A stretch of 64,000 nt of DNA from Theristus sp. LFF4_11 (taxonomy: Eukaryota; Nematoda; Chromadorea; Monhysterida; Xyalidae): NCBI GenBank assembly GCA_030248135.1, contig JASANC010004953.1:1-64000 (forward strand). The letters run 5' to 3'. The notes under the pieces were generated by a model. It was given only the letters and a program-made list of their open reading frames with translations. It was not told the DNA's origin and did no database searches. Each line of letters opens with the position of its first letter. The stretch's first letter is position 1. Below are positions 9,601 through 21,236 of the stretch, piece by piece. A program made the translations under genes and the position numbers.

Positions 9601-11575
9601 GTGTTTTTTTAGTAATTTCATGTCACCATTCACCTGCAACATCATGCCGATAATGAACATTGCGATCGCCCAACCGACCGAGCCCCACATGCGCTGTTTT
9701 GCATAGATTTCTGTCGGCTCTTCTTTCAGATACCTGGATGTGATAGTTTAATCTGGTCTAGATGAATAAACAAGAATGCGCAGAAGAAGCAGGAAAACAC
9801 GATTAAACTTCGTTTCCTGAACAAATTACAGTCGAACTCTAATTAAATTATAGGGAATCAACTGAATGGTTGAGATTATTACAGTATGCATGCATTCTGT
9901 GCAAACCAAACTCCGCCAACACACCAATGCCTGCACAGAAAGCATGCCATACTGTAATCACCAAACAATCAGCTCATTCCCTATAATTTAGAGTTCCACT
10001 GTAGTAGATTACTACGCGTTTCCCATTTCCTAACCGAACGGTGCATCCGTCCGCAATCGCAGTGGCCGGTGAACTGAAGAATTCGCCGATAATAATGATC
10101 AAGAGCAACAGCACGAATGCTTCTTGGACGTTCGACGCCGAATAGACGCGGGTGGAAAACGGAGGATGGACGAGCACGCCGTCGCGCGCCGGGTTGTAAT
10201 AGACAACCTGGAGTCAGTACCAGATGTTAATAACTCAATTTTGGTTGTTGTTGTTGTTGTTTTAGGCGATGTTTTTAACCAGGGCTAACCCAGAATAGCG
10301 TACAGAACGCCGTTGATTGGGGTGCCCATCGGCTATACCTTTGTCTAAGTGCCTATACACCCCTCTTGGCGGGGCTCGATCCCCCGAACGCACAGACAAT
10401 AGTCGAACGCGCTACCGCCAGGCCACGAGGGTGACTTAAATCGAGAATTTCTTCACTAGTCTGTCTAGTATTTACCACACTTGTGACAGTGAATTAGCAA
10501 ACAGGTGAATAAAAAATCGAGTTTTGAAAACGACACAAAGCCCCCGCCCCGCAGCACCTGGTCGGTCAGCGGCAGCGGCGCGATGCCGGGCGCAATGTCG
10601 GTCTCGCCACGAAACGTGCGCGTCACCACTGGCGTCTTGCCGCTCGTCTCGCGCTCCCACTCCGCGTAATCATTCACGTCCTTGGCGTTCTCCATATAAA
10701 CGGCAGTCTCGTTCTGATACAAACAGTAGATCGTCGTCGGTTTGATCTGATTCAACGCCAGCGTGCTGACGATCCAACAGACGAGCGTGAACATCAGCAA
10801 CCGTTTCCCTTGGCGAAACTTGTCGGCGAACGTCGACCAGAACGGCGAACTGAGGAACTCGATGAACGGGCGGATGCCGGTGAGCAGACCGGCCTGCAAA
10901 TTATTTAGTGGAAGTCTAAATTATAGGGAATTGGCTGATTGGTTGGGATTACGGTATGCATGTTTTGTGTGGAAATCCAACCTCCGCCCCCCTCACAGCA
11001 ATGACTGCACAGAAAGCATGCATACCGTAATCACCCAACCAATCAGCTGATTCCCTATAATTTAGAGTTCGACTGTAATGACCAGTAATTAAAACCGATG
11101 TGTAATATTTTGATCCGAGAATTCTCCAGAACTCGAAATTCTCAACTAAGCGACCTTGATTCCAGTTTTTTCGAATTTGAGTTTTTTGCTTGAGAGACTT
11201 TACGGTATGTGAGTGATGTCAAGGCACAGTCAATAAAACTAAACGAAATGCGAAAACTTGTAAATTCTCTCCAGTGTACTTCCTCACAAATCCGACAAAC
11301 AAAACCGTGCCGCTCACTTGTGTGGCGTTCATGCCAAGTTGCTTGAAATAGATCGCAATCAGTGGAAACAACGAGCCGAACGACGCATAGAAAAACAAGT
11401 AGAACAGTTTCGACACGAGCAAGTCACGACTGAAGTCTCGGCCAGCGCAAGAAACGGTCTTCTTCGTCTTCGGCTTCTCCTCCTCCGGATCGACGTACTC
11501 CTCGCCAACGTAGGAGACGTTCGGGTTCGGCACCGAATTCTGATAGCTCATCTCGTTTTGCGGCACCGGTTGCAT
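6695..11575 (-). CDS. MFSD6-like major facilitator transporter
   Basis: Polytopic membrane transporter of the MFSD6 family (major facilitator superfamily, about 12 membrane segments); substrate unclear. Twelve exons in transcript order: 11575–11318, 10893–10537, 10207–10035, 9733–9634, 9557–9443, 9360–9254, 8959–8792, 8696–8583, 8281–8185, 7849–7688, 7288–7145, 6831–6695. All phases agree, giving about 643 residues. Family landmarks: [19 protein letters not shown] then [17 protein letters not shown] across the first junction; [76 protein letters not shown]. The end of exon 2 could instead be at 10558, also in frame. The ATG at 11575 starts a polar cytosolic tail. Introns carry several MITEs; the last one is mostly F3 element. 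Confidence 0.93.
6848..7096. mobile_element. MITE family F3 (CACGT repeats, TTAA-type ends)
   Basis: Ends close to TTAAGGCCCGTTCATACTG. Inside, one side is a tandem run of CACGT pentamers and the other has GACGTACGTCGACGTACG. It fills about four fifths of the last MFSD6 intron. Confidence 0.75.
7435..7645. mobile_element. MITE F3 copy (MFSD6 intron)
   Basis: (CACGT)n on the left and a longer (GTGAC)n on the right, ending GTATGAACGGGCCTTAA; the left terminus is worn. Confidence 0.65.
7885..8157. mobile_element. MITE F6 copy (MFSD6 intron)
   Basis: ATGCCGATTAAACATGGCAG at one end and CTTATTTATTCGGCCATAC at the other, with the CCTAGTCTGCGACTGATCC core. Confidence 0.7.
8339..8536 (+). repeat. 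SINE S1 copy (MFSD6 intron)
   Basis: Full-length head and body in plus orientation, from CCTCGTGGCCTGGTGGTAG to the AAAAATCCCAACAA tail. Confidence 0.85.
9052..9240. mobile_element. MITE F4 copy (MFSD6 intron)
   Basis: Contains GGAAACCAGTTTCAATCTTT, the TATTTAGGGGATTCGGAT core and GCGCATTGAGTCTCGGGAC at its end. Confidence 0.65.
9829..10001. mobile_element. MITE family F2 (pogo/Tc1-like ends, TA duplication)
   Basis: Family definition: about 165 bp, ends CAGTCGAACTCTAAATTATA, flanked by TA, followed inward by GGGAATCAGCTGATTGGTTG and a GCATGCTTTCTGTGCA arm with its complement. TA on both sides (9827–9828, 10002–10003). The CAGTNGAAC terminus resembles pogo/Tigger ends. No coding capacity. 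Confidence 0.85.
10240..10437 (-). repeat. SINE S1 copy (MFSD6 intron)
   Basis: Reversed copy with CGCTACCGCCAGGCCACGAG at the tRNA end. Confidence 0.85.
10906..11075. mobile_element. MITE F2 copy (MFSD6 intron 1)
   Basis: One terminus is about 12 bp from the exon 2 acceptor. Right flank TA; left terminus slightly worn (TAGTGGAAGTC). Confidence 0.8.
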
Positions 11576-13833
11576 TTTTTATTTTGTTGAAATTCCGCTT
11601 AAATCAGCATTTTTTGGTGTGTGTCTTTTCCGCTACTGCTGAAATCGAATGTTTCGCCATGCTGAGGAACTGAAAACTGATGTTGTATACTCCATATGAC
11701 TTCTGGCACTATTGAAAAGCGAACATATGAATGAACAAGGAGACGCAACAGGCGATGAGGAATCAAGACAAACAACGACAAAAAACCGCGCACGAAAACG
11801 AGAGAAACCCATCCGATGACGAAAAAAAACTCCAAGCGACGCGAAAGTGCATGGCGTCGACGAAATATACGGAAAATGGCTTAGTTTATCTCTCAGCGCA
11901 GCGCAGCCATAGAGTCTCGGTTTGCGTGTGCTGTGTGTGCTCGCGAAAAGGCATGCAGAAGAAGAAGATGAAAGCAGAAGAAGAAGCAAAACCGCGCAGA
12001 AAACACGCGCTGGAAAGCTGAAAATAAAACGTATAATCACATGAAGTGTATGTAATGCCAGCTGCGCTAGCATGTGCGATGGGTAATGTAAAGCTGAGGA
12101 ACGGAGGGGAACAAGCAGCGTGCCCGCATGTATCTGTGTGCACGTCAGAACTGGCTGCAGTCTAAACTGTGTAGCTTGAACGTGCATGGCTTTTCCGAGC
12201 ATGTGCGCTTGTGTGTGCGTGTGTGTGCGCAAGTGCAAGCGCATTGCGCGAAAATCGATCAGTCAGAAAGCGATTGGAAACGCTCTCGCAGTTGCTGTAG
12301 GCAAGTTACACACACACACCAAAAATGTATATGGAAACGGTTTTTCGGAACCGAAATACAAGCGCACACACGCACTACAGTGGCGCGTGTTCTGGCGCTG
12401 CGGTATGAGCACTTGAAGCAGCCAACTGATACTGTGCCACTGAACTGTGTGGCCAGTATATGCGCCAGCGTGGGTGTGGGCGACAGGCCCAGGGAGTTGT
12501 TGCCGTTGTTGCTGTCGATTCACGTCAGCACACACGCTTACAGCCGGTCATACAGCCAGACCCAGCGTGGTTTTGTTTTGATTAGAACACTGTGACACAT
12601 GCCCGGGCGGTTGAAAAGATTCAAGTGTCAATGAATTCAACTTCACGATTACAGGCTTTCACTCAAAAAGCCAACCGACCAAGCCAAATGCCTGGGCCGG
12701 AATCGAGTGGGACACAAATGTGCAACCGCTAATGGTTGGGCCGCCAATGTTTGGGACGCTGGTGAATGGGCCGCAGTTGACGTGCCGTCCCGCACGAACG
12801 TCATTTTGTCAACATGTAAAAACTGAAATTACAGTGAGAAAACAGAGGGCACAATCTTCAGACGAGAACCACCGACTGCAGAGCAGATAAATCGTTTCAA
12901 CCAACAATCTCACTTTACACTCAACAGCATTAGCGTGGGGGAGGATCAGGGGAACCGGTTGCTTCAGCCAACATTAATTAGTACACTCGAGGCTTGCAGT
13001 CTGCTCATTGCCAACAATGTCCAATCAATTCTCGCATTTGAGAGGCGACAGTTTATGCGTTGTTGCCACACGCTGCAGTATGAATCCAAACTGTCGCCCA
13101 GTCGCTCATTCAGGGGACAATACAACAGGTGACTCAACCGTCTGGATTTGACTCGATTTTTCATTTCATAATCACAGTAACACTTCAAACGGTATAAACT
13201 TTTGCGATTTGTGACGGTTTGTTTGAAACCAAAAAGAAAACAAGATAAAAAAAACTACCGAGACGACGACATCTAATAATTTTATTTGGAATTCGTTTTT
13301 TACTCAACAAGCCAAAATCGTTGCACACGGATAAGGAAAAACGGTACCAAACCATCGCGAAAACAAAACAGCAAACTACAAGCATCCACAAAAATACGAA
13401 CAGAGTCAGATCACAGTTAATCGGAAAACAAAAATGACAAAAAGAACGAAAAAAAAACAGCAGTGAAAAACAGCGACAAAAAATTACTTTTTTTGATTTT
13501 CAAAACACTGGAATGAAAACACGATAACATACAAAAAAACACAAAAAAACCAAATCAATAAGTTAATTGTACCTATTCAGTCGTTTCAATCGGTCAAAGC
13601 AATTAAAACAAACATCCAAATAAAGTCCCAAAACAGAAGAAAAAATTGCATAAAAACCGTACAAAACGAAAATTACTGCCGAAACAAAAAAATGCAGCGC
13701 TCTGCTCTCAAAATCCAAAACACCAAAAATCTACCAAACCAATCAAAAAGCAAAAACACAAACAACTACCAAGATTAAGATAACAATCACAAAAAGTTAC
13801 CAGCGTCTAAATTCAGCATAGCGGACCGCACGA
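11576..13833. other. Intergenic OST3 / MFSD6
   Basis: No supported gene. Contains the presumed 5' flank of the MFSD6-like gene, CA/GT-rich stretches (about 12200–12330), and a long A-rich tract (13200–13800) downstream of OST3. The longer minus-strand frame at 11633–12244 is low-complexity with no recognisable domain and was not called. Confidence 0.6.
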
Positions 13834-16800
13834 TCATTTGAAGATGAAGCTGAAAGAAAACTTGTTTACACCAAAATAAAAGTTGAACATTTCAGTGTTG
13901 CACACAGAAAATGGGGCAAAAACCACCTGCAATAGAACAGCACAACTGCACAGTCGAACTGTAAACCATATACCGGTACAATGCAAGTAGGTGATTGGCC
14001 GCTTTTCAATCAGATTCCCTGATTGGTGCTGGCTGACCAACTCTGGATGCAGCCAATCAGCATGTCGCCACAAAGCGCAGTTCTCAGTTACATTGCAGAT
14101 AGAAATGCCCACGATTCCAAAAAATGACACAAAAAACTTGATACAGTCGAACTCTAAATTATCGGGAATCATCTGATTCGTTGGTGATTAATGTATGCAT
14201 GCTTTTTGTGCAAACCAAACTCCTCCCACACAGCAATGCCTGCACAGAAAGCATGCATAACGTGATCACCAACCAACCAATCAGCGGATTGCCTACAATT
14301 TAGAATTCGACTGTAGAATAAATCTGCGCACCTGTACGGGTAGCCCTGATGCTTCGAGCGGAACAGTGACAAGAGCAAACTGAAGAACACGGCGACCATG
14401 CCGAGCCCGACGAATGCCATGACTGAAAAAAGTAAAATTTCACGGCAGCATTTCGCTTTTTTCAGATTAATGAGTTGCCATATTTTTTGTATTTTTCTTG
14501 TTAGCATGGAAAATCGGTGCTTTTCTGGACCACATTTCTGATTGTGTTGCATAAATGCACTAAAATCGCATTGTTTCTGCACTTTCCTTAGATTAAAAAG
14601 AAAAAAGCGATAAAATCGGCACCAACAAATGCCACAAGAACTCACTTCTACGTCTGCCCGGATCACCCTTGCCGTCGGCGGCGTCGTTCATCAGAATGAA
14701 CCCGGCGGTACAGGCAGCGTCTGGAAAAAGGAATTGGATCAGCTGAAGTTGAAGAGTTGTGAATAAAAACAAAAGTTTATAACCTGTGAAAGTTGGAGAA
14801 ACTGAAAAAATTAAAAAAAAACATACACAACGCCGCGACAATATAGGTCTCAGCGACGAACTGCATCTGACTGCTGCCCGAAATGAAACTCTGCAAAATA
14901 ACGTTTATGAATCTGACGTTAGAACATCGAAACAAAGCATAATTAACTACAAAATTGTAGCACAGCTCACAAAAAAACACGACTAACGTAAAAGTCCAAA
15001 GGAAGACTGTGAAGTTTGTGTCAAACCGGCAGTTTGTTTGCTTTGTTTTCGCGTCGCACAGTTACTGAGAAACGGACGGGCACACAAACATGCAGGTTCA
15101 CACTGGAGTGTGTACTGCACTGCCACGTTTCTGTCAGTGTTCTTGTTTGTGACTGCATTTCAAGCAGCAGACCACAAAAACATGGTGAAGTGATAAAGAA
15201 AAACATATCGAACCCCGAGACTTTTGGCCAAAAAAACAACAAAATCTACCGCGCCGACCGTTTCACGCGAATGCGGGTCGGTGTAGATGAAAGGCGGCCC
15301 ACGGATGTGGTTCCACATTTGACCGGACATGAACGCAAACACGATGCACTGAAGAAGATCATGAGATATACGTTTGTCAATGAATCGATAAATTGGCAAA
15401 GGGGTCCGACGATCCGAGTCTCCTAAATAGGGCCGAGTCACTTAAACTTGTCTCCTTTCAACGTCTGCACACGCATTGAGTCACAGAAAAGAACCGAAAA
15501 AATTGACAATAATAATAAAAAACCACACCACCACCACAAAAAAAAAACAGAAAACCATAAAGTATTACCAAGCAGATCAGGCCCCAGCTGGTGCGATTGT
15601 AGAGGAAGTCGAGATTATTTCGTCGCATATACAAGAGACCACCAATGAGCATCGCCAGCAAGACGACGACGGCTGGGGCGGCGTAATTTGGGGGTCGGAG
15701 CACTCGAATCTGAAAAAAGGGGCGGGGCCGGGTCCGGGTGACAAAATGGGGTTGATTTCGAGTTGACGCGTTTGAAGTTACGACTACTGATCACATTTTC
15801 CAAACTCTTAAAGTGTCCCCCGTTTGTGGTAAGAGCAAATGATTTTGAGAAATGCTTAGCCGTTTATTTCCGCTAAATACCCACCGGATTTCATGTTTCT
15901 TGAACTCGAAATCTCAAACTGAGTGTCAGTGATACAAACAATCATACGGTTCGGGTGGATTTGAATTGTTGCGAAACGCTGATTGGTTCTCTCCAGAATG
16001 AAGACAGCTCATCAAAACTGCATAAACCTCGCCAGCAGCAGCAAAACAACTCACCACGACATCAGTTCGCTCTTGAATGAATTTCGCAATCGCATCGGCG
16101 CTGAAACCGACGCGCGAGAAGTCCATGGTGTCCGACTTTTTTCGGCCTCCTTTCGCCGGGAAATGCATCACCAACGGCGCGGTGTTCAGGCCAAGCTGCA
16201 AAAAAAACCGTTTTTTATTAAATTCGTACATTATTTTATTTCATTATTTCATTTCTCTTTGCGGAATCTAACCACAAACCACAAATTCCTGAATCTATCA
16301 TTTTCCCTGCCAAAAAGCTGCTCTAATGAAAGGTACGGTCAAAGTAGCGAATGAAATCGTTCCGACAAGAAAGCAGTCGAGCTGCAATTCAGCAAGAAAG
16401 TCCGGTAAAATTCGAGAAAACAAACAAACCGACCGACTGAAACACATCGGAGGCCTCGTCAAAATCAACGATCATGAAGTACAATGATTTCTGGTGGAGA
16501 AACCCGTATCGGTAAGAATTGGCCACTATTTCAAACTCCTCATGCGCTTGTCTGAAATGAAAAAAAGAGCGAATTTGACTCTGTTGTTGTTTTGTTTTCT
16601 TGGGTATTGATTGGATTTTTTTGGAAAAAATAATTTCATGGAAAATTTCCGGAAATTTTTGTTGCATGATGTTGACACTTGACTAGTTCTCAGCAATCAG
16701 CATGCTAGTTTGATTGAGTGACACAAAATAAAAAAAATACCATCAACGAACAGAAACATCGATTCCCAAAAGATACACAACTCAACAAAATCAAAAAATA

Positions 16801-17336
16801 AAATCAAAAACGCACTCACGCGCAAATCTGACAGCCCCGTTGCGTCGACAACGCCGTCAACATGACGATCGAGGAATAATTACGCGGCGCACTTTTCACG
16901 TACGTGCGAAATTTGTCGCCGTTCAGACGCATCGCCGGTCGGCGGTACAAGGACTCTTGCAGATTGTTCACTTTCTCTTCAAGCGACTGGAAAAACACCC
17001 AAATTTGTTACGTCCAGCCGGTCTATCAGCTGGTTCGTTGGTGACCGATTAGCCGTGCAGCTTCTGCTGTGGGACTGTCCTGGACAGAATGCATGCATCG
17101 TTCAGTCACCAACAAATCAGCTGATTGTATGTGGTTGAAAAAACGGTTTCTCGGGGTCACGGAAAGGCTTCTCGACAAGCGTGAAAAGTGGCAACCAAGG
17201 TGAAAGTGTGCTAAAAATTCTTGATCTAGCTGGCAAAATTAAACAAAAATAGAAAAAATACCACACATACCATCGTGCGCTGCGCGTCACAAATCGTCGC
17301 CAACAGACACATCGATGAAACAGCTAACAGCAACAT
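13834..17336 (-). CDS. OST3/OST6 oligosaccharyltransferase subunit (MAGT1/TUSC3 homologue)
   Basis: Thioredoxin-fold subunit of the ER oligosaccharyltransferase that helps N-glycosylate cysteine-containing substrates. Ten exons: 17336–17271, 16986–16820, 16551–16434, 16195–16055, 15709–15569, 15348–15250, 14890–14827, 14720–14646, 14422–14332, 13849–13834; phases agree, 325 residues (human MAGT1 335). A signal peptide ([18 protein letters not shown]) precedes the luminal domain with [19 protein letters not shown] and an intact CxxC (C74-Q-I-C77). Then the membrane region: [58 protein letters not shown]. The last exon encodes only five codons after a 482-bp intron carrying an F2 MITE. A longer in-frame start exists at 17411, but it would bury the signal peptide. 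Confidence 0.95.
14144..14313. mobile_element. MITE F2 copy (OST3 last intron)
   Basis: Near-consensus copy with TA at both flanks (14142–14143, 14314–14315). Confidence 0.85.
15375..15490. mobile_element. MITE F4, partial (OST3 intron)
   Basis: Contains AAATTGGCAAAGGGGTCCGA, TAGGGCCGAGTCACTTAAAC and GTCTGCACACGCATTGAGTC. Confidence 0.5.
17014..17135. mobile_element. MITE F2, diverged (OST3 intron 1)
   Basis: Arms TATCAGCTGGTTCGTTGGTG and CACCAACAAATCAGCTGATTG around GAATGCATGCATCG; termini lost. Confidence 0.5.
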
Positions 17337-17542
17337 TTCTGGCAAGTATTCCGCTTGCGACCGACACAACAGCAACACCGGAAAGTCTGCCTTTGTAAGT
17401 AAATGTGACATTTCAAAACCAACAGAACAAAAGTGAACAACATACCGACTGACATTTGCAAGATACGATGTGCGGTAAAAAATGCACAGTGGTTTCAGAA
17501 CCAGCTTTGCTAATTGTCATAAACCGGGACTTCTATTTGAAT

Positions 17543-17548
17543 ATTTAT
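17543..17548 (-). terminator. Candidate poly(A) signal of ZMAT2
   Basis: AATAAA on the minus strand about 115 nt past the ZMAT2 stop and 207 nt before the OST3 start, inside the short gap expected of an operon-like gene pair. Confidence 0.45.
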
Positions 17549-17661
17549 TACTATCGATAATCAACAACAAAGCACTAAAAGAATCAGAAACGGAAAGAAA
17601 CAAACACAGCTTGTACAAAACAAAAAAAACACCAAGAAGGACAACAACAATTTGCACAGAA

Positions 17662-20579
17662 TCAGTTTTTCGTCGTATTAAAACCAGAAAAGCCCATCAT
17701 CTTCGCCATTTCTGGATCGAGCCCACCGAAACTGGTGGCAGCCTCGTTTCCGTCGTTGTCAAGCTCGCCGCGTCGTCGCTTTTTCGCGCGCTGCCGTTTC
17801 TCGCGGCGATATTCGGAGAATTTTTGCTCCTGAAAACAAGTTTTGTGGTCAGCGAATTAAAAAAAAACACACGTCGACTGATAAATTGAAGGCACATTTC
17901 AAATTTTATGTTAAACAGAAAGATTTATGAAACGATTTGCACACCGATTCTGAGTTACCAAATCTCACGTCAGTTCAATTCAAGCCAGAAACTGCAGTGG
18001 AATTTTTGAAATTCTCGCACCTCTTCTTGAATCTCTTTCAGGCGCTCTTGAAAATCGTACTCTTTCTTTTCCTCCTCCTTTTCGCGTTTCTTCATTTCGA
18101 ATCTCGCTTTCACGTCGTCCAAGGTGCTTCGTTTCACTTTCATGGACATGCCGAGGTTTTTCTGGTCTGCAAAAAAAATTTGTGCTTTTTGTTTCAAAAT
18201 CGACGTCACCACAGAAACGAATGCTGAATCGTTGCTTGATGCCTTAAGGCCCATTCATGCAAGCGCGCGCTGAAGCGCGCTGACGCGCGCTGACCAGCTT
18301 CATCATGAATGAAGAAATGAAGCTGCGTCAGCCGCTGCGGCTTTTTAGGTTTTTTGCCCATTCACGAACGCGCGCGCTGAAGCGCGCTGAAGCGCGCTGA
18401 CGCGCTTCATCATGAATGATGAAGCGGCCTGAAGTGAAGCTGCGTCAGCCGCTGCGGCTTTTTAGGTTTTTTGTCCATTCACGAACGCGCGCGCTGAAGC
18501 GCGCTGACCAGCTTCATCATGAATGAAGAAATGAAGCTGCGTCAGCCGCTGCGGCTTTTGATGTCCGGACCCCAAATGCCGTAGCGGCTTGTCTGAAAAA
18601 TGAAACGTATTTGCATAATTTCTGCGCTTTCAATTGTGATAGATGCAGACCAAAAAGGGAATGAATTTAATTGTGGTAAAATTAAATTAATTGAGGAATA
18701 CAGTAAGTTTTATTGTGCTGCGTTTGTGAAAGAAACCAACAGATAAAAACGATAAAAACAACTGGGCTAAGACGGGTTTCGAACTTTGGCCTCTGTGCTG
18801 ACAGGCACAACATGTTACCACTGCACTATAGTAGTTGACGGGTGGGAACCTCTCTAGGTGTTTGTTCATTAAATGTCGTTCAGTTTTATCGTTTTGTGCT
18901 GTTGTCTGTGTTGTCTCCGTACGTGCTGTTTAGTACACACTATATACCGCTTCGATTCGTTGTTTTCGCCGTTTCAGTGAATGTTTTGATCTTTTGATTT
19001 GTGCAACATTCACTAATCATGTGCTGCCGTTGAGGAAACTTTTTTGCAATGCTCTACACCGTGGCAAGGCTAAAAAGGAAAAAGGTTTCACGCCAAACCG
19101 CAGTTGAAGAAAACAATTACTTCACATCACGGTGTGGGGTACCGATGTGCGCAGCCCTCAAAACCGGTGTGCAGGCCGCAAGAAATTTATGCGGCGGCAC
19201 TGTTTCGACACGGGTTGAGGGCTGTGCACCACTTTGAGGGCTGTGCACCACTTTGAGGGCTGTGCACCACTTTGAGGACTATGCACCATTTGCAAGCAAC
19301 GTGAAAGCAAATTGCATCCTAGAATGTTCAGTCAAAATGCAGAAATCGTACAAAATTGTTCATAAACAACTGTATTTTGCGGTGTAGCTTTCAAAGTTTT
19401 TCTTCACTTCGAAAGTCCATTTCACAATTTTTCAATAAATATGCGCCTAAGATCAGAAAACTTTTGGTGTGAAACAATAAAAAACAGTACAAAAAAGCAA
19501 AAAAAACATAAATTTCTTGCACTATTTTTATGCTTTGTTGAGTATTCGTATTCTCACTGTCACACTTATTTTGAGACCAATTACGCTATACAATACTGTT
19601 CAGAATCTGTCAGAAAAGTACTAAATGATTTAACAAAAAAGTCTTGCAACATTTGTGAAAGATTGTCACTGACAGCAACAATCAGCGATTTTGCACACAC
19701 AAATTTGATGTCCGGACATCAAATGCCGCAGCGGCTGACGCAGCTTCATTTCATCATTCATGATAGCGCACTTCAGCGCGCGTCAGCGCGCTTCAGCGCG
19801 CGCGTTCGTGAATGGGCAAAAAACCTAAAAAGCCGCAGCGGCTGACGCAGCTTCATTTCTTCATTCACGATGAAGCTGGTCAGCGCGCTTCAGCGCGCTT
19901 CAGCGCGCGCGTCCGTGAATGCGCATGTGCTCCAAAACTGAAGCGCGCTGACGCACGCTGAAGCGCGCTGTTTTTTTGCTTCGTGAATGTGTAGCAAAGT
20001 GAAGCGCGTCAGCGCGCTTCAGCGCGCTTCAACCTCCATGAATGGCGCTTTACGCTTTTTTCCATTGATGTGATCGAGAAAATTGATTGAATCTTTCACC
20101 ACGCAATCGCAAACGTCACAGTAGTATCTGAAAAACGGTTCATGTACGACTCATAAAACGAGCTCACATAAGTTTCTGCCAAAATTAAACCAAGACTCGA
20201 AAGTTCAAGATTCGAACATTCATTTCATCAGCATCACGTACCCGCCAGTTTCGCTGGACGGCGTCGCCTTGTTGATGACGACCGTTTTGCCGACTTTCGA
20301 TTCCAAATCAACCTAAAAAAGAAAAAAACAACGTTCGCGAATCGCGACGCGACATGAATCATGTCTTGCCCTTGCGCTTGCCTTGTATTCGCGCGGTTTC
20401 AGCAGTTCTCGTTTGATTTTCGGTTCTTTCCGGCGATACCGCTCACGCAAATCGTCGTCGTCGTCGTGATCATCTTCCTCCTCCTCTTCTTCTGCTTTCA
20501 GTCGCTCCTTCGCCAAACGTTCGTACTCGGCGACGTCCCATTTTCGTCGATGATCGGGTATTTCCGGTTTCTTCGACAT
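17662..20579 (-). CDS. ZMAT2/SNU23 spliceosomal zinc-finger protein
   Basis: U4/U6.U5 tri-snRNP/B-complex factor acting near the 5' splice site in the nucleus. Five exons: 20579–20382, 20312–20242, 20127–20054, 18166–18021, 17829–17662; phases agree, 218 residues (human ZMAT2 199). Landmarks: [17 protein letters not shown], an acidic [14 protein letters not shown] insert, [21 protein letters not shown], the matrin-type C2H2 finger (C93, C96, H109, H115; [20 protein letters not shown]), [17 protein letters not shown], and the C-terminal [15 protein letters not shown]. Intron 1 (69 bp) has a GC donor. Intron 3 (1.9 kb) is nearly all one foldback transposon whose end abuts the 5' splice site. 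A TTTCAG acceptor at about 20654 implies a 5' UTR splice (cis, or spliced leader). OST3 follows 326 bp downstream on the same strand. Confidence 0.95.
18244..20052. mobile_element. Foldback element A, about 1.8 kb (ZMAT2 intron 3)
   Basis: Two inverted arms of about 320 bp (18244–18560 and 19715–20052) made of tandem GAAGCGCGCTGACGCGCGCT-like units alternating with GAAGCTGCGTCAGCCGCTGC. Outer ends TTAAGGCCCATTCATG and CATGAATGGCGCTTTA resemble those of MITE family F1. The roughly 1.1-kb centre holds a tRNA-like stretch (18771–18843, minus) and a 19-bp tandem (19205–19265) but no transposase frame. Confidence 0.75.
19205..19265. repeat. 19-bp tandem repeat
   Basis: About three copies of TTTGAGGGCTGTGCACCAC inside foldback A. 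A related GGTTTGAGGGCTGTGCACAT stretch recurs near 62840–62880. Confidence 0.7.
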
Positions 20580-21236
20580 ATGTCCAGCCAAGGGCAGAGT
20601 TTGTTGTTTTTTCAATTGTTCTTTTCCTTTTTTGCTTTTGTTATTTGTTGCCTCTGAAAGAAAATAAAAAAGGGATTATAAATCGTGCTAACACGGATTT
20701 TATTTTGCGACAAAACGGGAAAATTTGTTCGGAAAATGCAAGCACGCAAAAATAAAATAAATAAAAATTCTGTAATTTGTGCTTTTTATTTTTATTCTTG
20801 AGTTGGGTTTGGGTTGCTCGCTTGTTCGTTAATCGTTCCTTTCCTTGGCGACCTTGTTTTTTTTTTCAAGTATCAAGTTTATTTGTAAGCCTCACGGCCA
20901 GTTCACATCAACACATTCACAAAACTTCCATCATGCAAAACAAACACAATTGATGTCACAACAAAAACCTAAAGAAACACAAGATTATTGATGAAATTGG
21001 TGAATGCATGAATGAAAGCAAGCAAAAAGTCGATGCAAACGAATGGGCAGATGACTGCCCGGGTATTCACACAAAGAAACAAAATCCACAAAATAAAACC
21101 AACCGTCGACAGTTAGAAACAATGAATGTAAAAAAAACGCGCAAACACAGTTGAAGCTTGAAAGAAGAAATAAATAAAATAGCGCGATCACGAACCGACA
21201 ACATCAGACAGCACACAACAAGATTCTGTATAAAAT
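20580..21236. other. 5' flank of ZMAT2
   Basis: T/A-rich; includes the TTTCAG splice acceptor at about 20654 (minus strand). No promoter motif or other gene recognised. Confidence 0.5.

Noticed and set aside
11633..12244. 203-codon minus-strand frame upstream of the MFSD6-like gene
   Set aside because: Low-complexity, His/Thr- and Ser-rich, no domain, no splice-site context; probably chance in CA-rich sequence.
18771..18843. tRNA gene on the minus strand inside foldback A
   Set aside because: Box A- and B-like sequences exist but the acceptor stem does not pair.
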